Of a DNA stretch of 8,233 nt, positions 1-4,730 are shown piece after piece. The number at the start of each line of letters is the position of its first letter. The stretch's first letter is position 1. The translations under genes were made by a program, and so were the position numbers. The stretch is from assembly GCA_031119195.1 (NCBI GenBank), contig JAVHYG010000074.1:1-8233 (forward strand), given 5' to 3'. The notes beneath the pieces are model-generated. The model was not told the origin of the DNA. It ran no database searches and saw only the letters and a program-made list of their open reading frames with translations. This DNA comes from Rickettsiella sp. GTDB lineage: Bacteria; Pseudomonadota; Gammaproteobacteria; Diplorickettsiales; Diplorickettsiaceae.

Positions 1-1318
1 GTGTCGGATAACGAAAACCCTCAGCATATTTCGTATATACGCTAAAAATCGGTGTAAGGTGATAATTTAAACCAAATTCCTTTCCTAGATGACTTACCTG
101 ATTACTTAAAATACCATTTGAGCTTTGTCTCGTATCAAATCTCAATCCCACAATCGTTTGCAACTTTGATGTTAAATCGAATTTATCTCTTAAAAATCCA
201 GCATATTGTGTAGCATGCGCGCGAGGAAAATTACCCGTTGTTCCTGAATAAAGATCTTTACCGCGTTGATAAGCAGACTCCATTCCATAAGTTAGGTAAT
301 TATCACCTAGTTTAGAAGTATTTTTTAAAAATATACCGATGGTGTCAATATCAATTGCTTGAGGGAAAACATCTTTATTTTCCTCCACAGGCTTTAAGGT
401 CTGATTGATATCGAGGTGGTATAACTTCGCTTTAAAATTAATATAAGGACTTCCTGGTTTAAACGAATAATCTAACATTTGCTGTTGTTGCAAAAGATTA
501 AAGTTACTGAGTGAGTTTGGGTTGCTGGTATTTAATAGAGAGGAATACGTCCCTACATTCTGTAAAGATAAAATAGACAATTTCACGGTTTGATACGCAT
601 CAGGCGTTATAACAATTTTGCCTAAATACTGAAGATTATTTTGTGCTGAATATGGTAAGGTTTTTCCATTACCTAAATGTATATCGTGGAAACGATCGCC
701 ACTAATTTTAAATAATGCACTGACCTTTCCCCATTGGCTAAATACAGCTACAGTGCTTTTAAAACCAGGCGCACCGGTTTGGAATTCCTGACTTAACTCC
801 CCACCCATTTTTTCTCCTGGACGCAGATAATCCTGCGGATCCAAGGTGGTATATTCGATAGAACCACCCATATTTCCACTGCCATAAAGACTATCCCCAG
901 AACCGTCTACAGTAATAGACTTAAGTAACTCACTTCCAGGTAAAAGACGCATATTATTATGTCCAAAACCTCTAAATGAGTTTGAAACACCATCAATAAC
1001 ACTATTCAATTCATTACCTGATAAACCACGAAAAGTAGGAGTCTGATTAATAGCCAGAGGTCCACCCCCAATACTTACTCCAGCCAATTTAGACAATAAT
1101 TGCTGCGTATTCATTCCAAATTTTTTAGCGACCTCAATTTTTTCATTGCCATAAGCAGTGTCAGAATTAACATTATTCTTTCTAGGTAATTGTAAGTTAG
1201 AGGGTTTTTTATCTATAGCTGCAGTCACGGTTATAAGCGGTAATGTCGTGTCTTTTGCCCATAGCGAATGAAAATAAAAAGTAAAAGCAAGGATAAAAGC
1301 AACAGAACGCCTCTGCAT
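1..1318 (-). CDS. TonB-dependent outer-membrane receptor, heme/hemoglobin type (3' end beyond window)
   Basis: The reading frame is open for 439 codons from ATG 1318-1316 to the window edge, so the C-terminal part of the barrel is missing. Residues 1-21 form a signal peptide ending SLWA, with likely cleavage before KD. Residues 26-33 (LPLITVTA) look like a TonB box. A plug domain follows at about 54-160, with recognisable pieces TPTFRGLSG (93-101), VIDGV (107-111) and LYGSGNMGGSI (144-154), and then beta-barrel strands. The last visible residues, YAEGFRYPT, match the FRAP-type box of heme/hemoglobin receptors; the downstream His and NPNL segment lies outside the window. By family, it would bind heme or a hemoprotein at the outer membrane and import heme using TonB-ExbB-ExbD energy. 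The start is supported by TAAGG 7 bases upstream. A Fur-box promoter shared with the divergent hugZ-type gene supports iron-responsive heme uptake. The exact ligand is inferred; a siderophore receptor is the alternative. Confidence 0.9.
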   Translation of the reverse strand, partial: MQRRSVAFILAFTFYFHSLWAKDTTLPLITVTAAIDKKPSNLQLPRKNNVNSDTAYGNEKIEVAKKFGMNTQQLLSKLAGVSIGGGPLAINQTPTFRGLSGNELNSVIDGVSNSFRGFGHNNMRLLPGSELLKSITVDGSGDSLYGSGNMGGSIEYTTLDPQDYLRPGEKMGGELSQEFQTGAPGFKSTVAVFSQWGKVSALFKISGDRFHDIHLGNGKTLPYSAQNNLQYLGKIVITPDAYQTVKLSILSLQNVGTYSSLLNTSNPNSLSNFNLLQQQQMLDYSFKPGSPYINFKAKLYHLDINQTLKPVEENKDVFPQAIDIDTIGIFLKNTSKLGDNYLTYGMESAYQRGKDLYSGTTGNFPRAHATQYAGFLRDKFDLTSKLQTIVGLRFDTRQSSNGILSNQVSHLGKEFGLNYHLTPIFSVYTKYAEGFRYPT

Positions 1319-1349
1319 AAAAATACCTTATTATTTTTTTTGGGGTACA

Positions 1350-1378
1350 TTGACAAGCATATTAATCTAAATGATAAT
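1350..1378 (+). promoter_or_regulatory. Sigma-70 promoter of the hugZ-type gene
   Basis: A perfect -35 TTGACA (1350-1355) and a near-perfect -10 GATAAT (1373-1378) are separated by exactly 17 bases. Transcription would start near 1385, about 57 bases ahead of ATG 1442. The -10 box lies inside the Fur operator, so Fur binding should block RNA polymerase. Confidence 0.75.
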
Positions 1379-1387
1379 CATTATCAA
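1359..1387 (-). promoter_or_regulatory. Sigma-70 promoter of the TonB-dependent receptor gene
   Basis: Read on the minus strand, TTGATA (1387-1382) and TAATAT (1364-1359) are separated by exactly 17 bases. Transcription would start near 1352, about 34 bases ahead of the receptor ATG. It is interleaved with the opposite-strand promoter, and its -35 and spacer overlap the Fur box, so the two promoters probably compete as well as sharing repression. Confidence 0.65.
1367..1385. promoter_or_regulatory. Fur box (ferric uptake regulator operator)
   Basis: The 19 bases match the classical Fur consensus GATAATGATAATCATTATC at 16 of 19 positions, and the only mismatches are the first three bases. The core ATGATAATCATTAT is a perfect palindrome. 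It overlaps the -10 of the rightward promoter and the -35 and spacer of the leftward one. Known Fur biology predicts repression of both genes when ferrous iron is plentiful. Confidence 0.88.
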
Positions 1388-1441
1388 CAATGAATATGGG
1401 TATTTACTTTAATTCCGCTTATTAACAAATTAGGGGGAGAC

Positions 1442-2143
1442 ATGTCAGAAAAAAAAATTGCGTTAGAGGCCCTACGATTTATGCATCAAATGTCCTATGG
1501 AACACTTGCGACACAATCCGTCGCTGTAGCAGGATATCCTTTCGGATCATTAGTTACATATTGTTTTGATTATGAAAATAAGCCAATTTTACAATTAAGT
1601 AACATCGCCCAACATACCAAGAACATACAAGCAGATTCTCGTGTCTCTTTAACGGTAGTTTTACCCCAAATAGATATTCAAGCGTCACCACGCATTACCT
1701 ATTTAGGTGATGCTCACCTAGTAGAATCTCGCGCCATTGAAGAACGATATTATCGCTATTTCCCGGAGGCACGTACGTATCATGAAATGCATGATTTTAA
1801 GTTTTATAGAATAGAAACAAAAAAAATCCGTTTAATAACTACTTTTGGAAAAATTTATTGGGTAAATATTTCTGCTTTTAATAAAATAAACCCTTTTTCA
1901 GCTGATGAAATAAACATAGTAAATCATATGAACCAAAGCCATTCTCAGGCTTTACAAACTTACTGTGCTAAAGCCAGCATTGCGGCTGAAAATAAGGTAA
2001 TAACATTGGTGGGATTCGACAGCACAGGTATGCATCTGCGCGTCGAACACGCACTGCATTATATTCCATTTTTAAGCTCTTTAAAAACTATTGCAGAACT
2101 TAAAAGTTATTTGATTAACTTAGCCGCGGGAACTTATGCTTAA
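1442..2143 (+). CDS. hugZ: HugZ/HutZ-family heme utilisation protein (PNPOx-like split barrel + DUF2470)
   Basis: This 233-residue protein has the two-part layout of the HugZ family. Residues 1-145 are a PNP-oxidase-like split barrel, with GYPFGSLVTY (31-40), LSNIAQHTKNI (52-62) and RVSL (67-70). Residues 151-229 are a DUF2470 domain, with the hallmark NHMNQSHSQAL at 161-171. Family members (H. pylori HugZ, V. cholerae HutZ, Campylobacter ChuZ) bind heme and degrade it in the cytoplasm to release iron. His162 or His167 is a plausible axial heme ligand, but that is inference. Such proteins are often mislabelled as pyridoxamine 5'-phosphate oxidases. The start is supported by the strong SD AGGGGGAGA, one base before the ATG context. 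It is divergent from the heme-receptor gene and shares its Fur box, so import and intracellular iron release would be co-regulated. The length is normal and the frame is intact. Confidence 0.88.
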   Translation: MSEKKIALEALRFMHQMSYGTLATQSVAVAGYPFGSLVTYCFDYENKPILQLSNIAQHTKNIQADSRVSLTVVLPQIDIQASPRITYLGDAHLVESRAIEERYYRYFPEARTYHEMHDFKFYRIETKKIRLITTFGKIYWVNISAFNKINPFSADEINIVNHMNQSHSQALQTYCAKASIAAENKVITLVGFDSTGMHLRVEHALHYIPFLSSLKTIAELKSYLINLAAGTYA

Positions 2144-2225
2144 CGATTTATCAACACAATCTAGTTTTATTACATCAGAAATAATAGTAAGCAATGACAA
2201 GACTGCTACTATGAAATTTTCTTAG
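2136..2225 (+). other. 29-codon ORF overlapping the hugZ end; possible hemP-like remnant
   Basis: ATG 2136 lies inside the last codons of hugZ in another frame, giving a translational-coupling arrangement (ATGCTTAA). The ORF ends at TAG 2223-2225. The peptide contains ITSEIIVSNDKTATMKF, which loosely recalls the start of the HemP/HmuP core (I-S-S ... V-x-I). Single-base frame changes just after it reveal FLR or LLINK-like tails reminiscent of HemP's LR-T-GKLIL end. HemP genes commonly sit beside heme receptors. The resemblance is short and no strong SD is present, so this may be chance. Confidence 0.2.
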
Positions 2226-2309
2226 AGTTAATATCTTTCTCACTTCTAATAAACAAATAATCGTAACTATAGTAATACTCAATAAACGAATGTCAAATTC
2301 GATCCATTA

Positions 2310-2343
2310 TACTAAAAAAAATTATAATTGGTTTTTTTTAGTA
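2310..2343. repeat. Perfect 12-bp A/T inverted repeat with 10-base loop
   Basis: TACTAAAAAAAA (2310-2321) and TTTTTTTTAGTA (2332-2343) are exact reverse complements around TTATAATTGG. The hairpin lies 166 bases after hugZ. It carries an A8 and a T8 run, so it could act as a weak bidirectional terminator, but the stem is almost all A-T. A protein-binding palindrome or a small element terminus is equally possible. The surrounding 2144-2422 stretch holds no other convincing feature apart from the small ORF at its start. Confidence 0.6.
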
Positions 2344-2410
2344 CGATAATTGATTATAATTCTTTTAATGAAACTAACCACTTAATCCGTTATTACATCT
2401 ATTACCGTAA

Positions 2411-2417
2411 AAAGGAG
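2411..2417 (+). promoter_or_regulatory. Shine-Dalgarno site of the interrupted gene
   Basis: AAAGGAG lies 5 bases before GTG 2423, and this decides the start. The nearer ATG 2419 is only one base from the SD and its frame stops after four codons. GTG 2421 stops after eleven. Only the GTG 2423 frame runs into the long open frame downstream. Confidence 0.6.
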
Positions 2418-2422
2418 TATGT

Positions 2423-3275
2423 GTGTCATTTAATAGAAAAATTCGTAGTTTATTAAAAATAATTCGGCTTGGTGATTACCCAAATTAAGCACTGCTAATA
2501 GAAGAACACCAAAAACTTATTCAATTATTAGCTCCTACTTCTTCTAGTAAAGATTGCCTTGAATCCATTAAGGAAATCAAATCAAACGAGATCTATAAAT
2601 TATTTAAATTATCAGAAAATTCTTACTTATTTAAAAAAATTATTAGTAAACTTTCTAATTACAAAGATGTAGAAAATATTTTAAGAGCGTCAAATATCAC
2701 TTATTCACAAAACGAAATAATAGTGCTCAATAACTGCGTATATACACTAGAGTTATTAAATAGCGTAGAAACCGACTTAAAAGAGGTCGTTGAATTTTCT
2801 AAAGACGAAGGATACGAAGAAGATAATTTTTTTGAAAAACATTTTCAAGAACTAGATAACTTAAAAACAATACTTTTTTTCGATACTATTGAACAAGAAA
2901 ACATTGAATGGTTTTTTAATAGTTATCTCTTCGATTTAATTGCAGCAGAACCAGAAAATTTTTCTGTTAAATTAACAGATATTTATCGATTAATGATTCA
3001 TGATGTTAAGATAGTTACTAATAAAGATTTTAATGAACAACGACAAATATTATTAAATAAAAAAAACTATAGAAGGTAAAGTTTTTGATTATAAGGCTTT
3101 TTGCTCTATTTTAAATGATGAAAAACAAACAGCAACAACTAGCCCCAAAAAGCACCTAGAACAATCTGCTAGCCCCACCTTTTATAAACGACACAAACCC
3201 GCTGTAAATTTGCTACCAAGAGTAGCCCTTAAAAATAACCTAGCAGAAATTAGAAATAACCAATTAAGACATTAA
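2423..3275 (+). pseudogene. Interrupted gene of unknown function (nonsense codon plus A-tract frameshift)
   Basis: From GTG 2423 (SD AAAGGAG, 5-base spacing) the frame reads VSFNRKIRSLLKIIRLGDYP N, then meets TAA at 2486-2488 (codon 22). The same frame then continues open for 196 codons to TAA 3077-3079. At an A8 run (3059-3066), a shift equal to removing one A opens a further 69 codons ending at 3275 with NNQLRH. With both lesions repaired the product would be 283 residues. It would be helical and rich in Lys, Glu, Asn and Leu, with an acidic middle (ETDLKEVVEFSKDEGYEEDN) and a basic, Pro-containing tail (HKPAVNLLPRVALKNN). I see no signal peptide or membrane segment and do not recognise a family. 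CAA-to-TAA (Gln to stop) is the simplest origin of the stop. GTG 2723 could start a 118-codon remnant but has no SD. Transcriptional slippage at the A-tract could partly restore the tail, but not the early stop. Confidence 0.7.
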
Positions 3276-3736
3276 TCCAAATAACTAACGCATACAATTG
3301 CTATGGTACGCAATAATACACCCTTCGAACTTCGTATCTGGTAATTTTAAGCTTTTTTTGTATTGAAGTGGTCTTTTGAGCTATCTTTTTTATGGAAGTT
3401 ACTCATTCATGCATTTTCACAAATTATTGATTTTACAGCCGCACTTTTTAAACCTAGACAAAGAATCATTTTCACGGACCTAAAAGCCTGACACCTAGGG
3501 CGATATAATTTCTATTTCGTAATATCAGATTATAAATTATAAACATTTTATCTAAAAAATAAACATGTGTTTTTTTTCATTTAATATCTGTCGAGATTCT
3601 TCAATTTTATTAATACAATATATATGGAAATGTAGAACTCAACGCGCAATATAGGATAATTTCATCAAAAGATTGCTTGCTCTTTCTATTTTCATATAAA
3701 ATTCGTAAATAGCTAACATGAAAATGGAGATATTTC
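3276..3736. other. Intergenic stretch without a convincing gene
   Basis: These 461 bases carry only short, poorly initiated open frames on the strands read. One 42-codon TTG-initiated frame at 3363-3491 includes HAFSQIIDFTAALF and PRQRIIFTDLKA and is slightly richer in G+C than its surroundings, which would fit a gene fragment. It lacks an SD and I cannot identify it. The last 70 bases hold the likely promoter and SD of the Hsp20 gene. Confidence 0.5.
3673..3700 (+). promoter_or_regulatory. Possible promoter of the Hsp20-like gene
   Basis: TTGCTT (3673-3678) and TATAAA (3695-3700) are 16 bases apart and lie 37 bases ahead of the start codon. They fit a vegetative sigma-70 promoter loosely. 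No convincing sigma-32 heat-shock promoter (CTTGAA with CCCCAT-like -10) was seen nearby. Confidence 0.35.
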
Positions 3737-4291
3737 ATGGTAAAAGTAACCAAAAAAATGATATTGGCAGCAATAACCGTTATTAGCCTTATCGCTCTAT
3801 TTAGTTTGGCCTGGTTGTATAAAAAACCGCAAGTAGTTAACGTAAAGCCTGTTACAGTTCAAAAAATAGTCGATAAAAAGCCGCTAGCCTCTTTTTCTCC
3901 TAGCTATTCACTCAAAGAATTTATACAATTTAATAAAGAATTTGATACGCTTTTTCAGCGTAACGCGCTGTACTTTAACAATTTATTCTCACAAATTAAT
4001 GATGACACACTATCAGCAACATTTAAGGAAGAGGAAGAACCTAATCAGTTTATAGTTTCTATAAACCTTGCTGGAATAAATCCAAAAAATATTAACCTAT
4101 CTATTCAAAATAGAACTCTTTGCGTAATAACAAATAAAAAATCTTCACCTTACTTCTATTATCGCTTTCTATTACCAGGTACCGTGGATAGCGAAAAAAT
4201 AACAGCAAAAGCAAAATACGGTATCCTAAAAATTATTATTCCAAAAAGTGAAAAAATGACTCCTAAAAGTATTGTTATAAAAGAAGAATAA
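3737..4291 (+). CDS. Membrane-anchored Hsp20 / alpha-crystallin-domain small heat-shock protein
   Basis: The protein is 184 residues long. Residues 8-27 (MILAAITVISLIALFSLAWL) form one hydrophobic helix after a Lys-rich start and before LYKKP, with no signal-peptidase site. It should be an uncleaved anchor placing the rest in the periplasm. A linker (about 30-92) has a PSYSLKEFIQFNKEFDTLF helix. The alpha-crystallin domain spans about 93-171: FIVSINLAGINPKNINLSI (105-123), YRFLLPGTV (142-150), and the signature AKAKYGILKIIIPK (157-170). The C-terminal IXI motif is IVI (179-181). Small heat-shock proteins are ATP-independent holdases that keep unfolding proteins soluble. The segment between NRTLCVI and YRFLLP is only about 10 residues, so the usual beta-6 loop used for dimer swapping in bacterial Hsp20s appears lost. 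The start is supported by GGAG, 7 bases upstream. The gene is monocistronic by spacing. A general periplasmic or envelope chaperone role is inferred. Confidence 0.85.
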   Translation: MVKVTKKMILAAITVISLIALFSLAWLYKKPQVVNVKPVTVQKIVDKKPLASFSPSYSLKEFIQFNKEFDTLFQRNALYFNNLFSQINDDTLSATFKEEEEPNQFIVSINLAGINPKNINLSIQNRTLCVITNKKSSPYFYYRFLLPGTVDSEKITAKAKYGILKIIIPKSEKMTPKSIVIKEE

Positions 4292-4335
4292 CCTATACCC
4301 CTCTTTTTTTTAAATTAGAGGCATTTCCTGACCAT

Positions 4336-4482
4336 ATGCAATATGGCGTGATGCATCATTATCTGGCACCCCTTACATCCACCCGTAATTTTAACACCTT
4401 CCTAGATTCAGGCTTCTATCTTTTTTTTATCGTTATCTTCTTCGCCATCAGTGGTTTAAGTAAAGTAATTGAAAATTTTTAG
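4336..4482 (+). CDS. Possible 48-residue membrane peptide or gene fragment
   Basis: From ATG 4336 to TAG 4480-4482 the frame encodes a peptide with HHYLAPLTSTRNFNTFLDSG followed by one hydrophobic segment, FYLFFIVIFFAISGL, and the end SKVIENF. The frame is also open upstream to the Hsp20 end, so it could be the tail of a lost gene. AGAGG (4317-4321) is 14 bases from the ATG, too far for an ordinary SD. No family is recognised. It could equally be a chance frame in T-rich DNA. Confidence 0.2.
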   Translation: MQYGVMHHYLAPLTSTRNFNTFLDSGFYLFFIVIFFAISGLSKVIENF

Positions 4483-4504
4483 CTTGGTGTCATCAACAGG
4501 CTAT

Positions 4505-4533
4505 TTCTTTTTATATTTAAATATAAAAAAGAA
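4505..4533. repeat. Near-perfect A/T palindrome (14-bp arms, one bulged base)
   Basis: TTCTTTTTATATTT is followed directly by AAATATAAAAAAGAA. The arms pair throughout except for one extra A, and the centre ATATTTAAATAT is a perfect 12-base palindrome. It lies 214 bases after Hsp20 and 198 before the ankyrin gene. It may be a weak transcription stop or a protein-binding site. Confidence 0.55.
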
Positions 4534-4640
4534 TCCACAGTTCGCATCAAAAAAAATACTCATTTACGCTTAATTTCACTTTCTTTTTCATTAAGATCGT
4601 TTACAGAGCTAATTTAGCGTTTGAAGAAGGTATTTAAGGA

Positions 4641-4662
4641 TTAATTAAGCTTATTTAATTAA
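4641..4662. repeat. Inverted repeat of TTAATTAA near the ankyrin-gene start
   Basis: Two copies of the self-palindrome TTAATTAA (4641-4648 and 4655-4662) flank GCTTAT. The spacing, 14 bases start to start, and the position 69 bases before the ATG suit an operator or AT-rich regulator site. It does not fit the 11-base direct-repeat PmrA box of Legionella and Coxiella effector genes as I know it. Confidence 0.45.
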
Positions 4663-4730
4663 ACTATTTAGGGTGTGGGTAAAGTACCTATGCAAAATAA
4701 ACAGCTACTTACAATAAGGAGTAGTATTAT

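Larger units (their letters stand above)
4292..4730. other. Intergenic stretch upstream of the ankyrin gene
   Basis: These 439 bases contain a possible 48-codon ORF, two A/T palindromes and the SD of the ankyrin gene (AAGGAG 4716-4721, 9 bases before ATG 4731). A T8 run follows the Hsp20 stop, with CCTCT/AGAGG arms (4300-4304, 4317-4321) around it. The run sits in the loop rather than after the stem, so it is not a normal terminator. No strong -35/-10 pair for the ankyrin gene was found. Confidence 0.5.

Noticed and set aside
2723..3079. Stand-alone 118-codon gene starting at GTG 2723
   Set aside because: No SD precedes this GTG, and the same frame is open for 78 codons upstream of it back to the TAA at 2486. 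It is better read as part of the interrupted gene from 2423.
3363..3491. 42-codon TTG-initiated ORF as a gene
   Set aside because: No SD, rare start codon, no recognised homology; kept only as a possible fragment in the intergenic note.
4300..4321. CCTCT/AGAGG hairpin with T8 after Hsp20 as an intrinsic terminator
   Set aside because: The stem is only 5 bp with a 12-base loop and the T run is inside the loop, not after the stem.
4561..4662. PmrA-type regulatory box upstream of the ankyrin gene
   Set aside because: TTAA-rich repeats are present but not with the 11-base direct spacing expected of a PmrA site; in DNA this AT-rich they arise easily.
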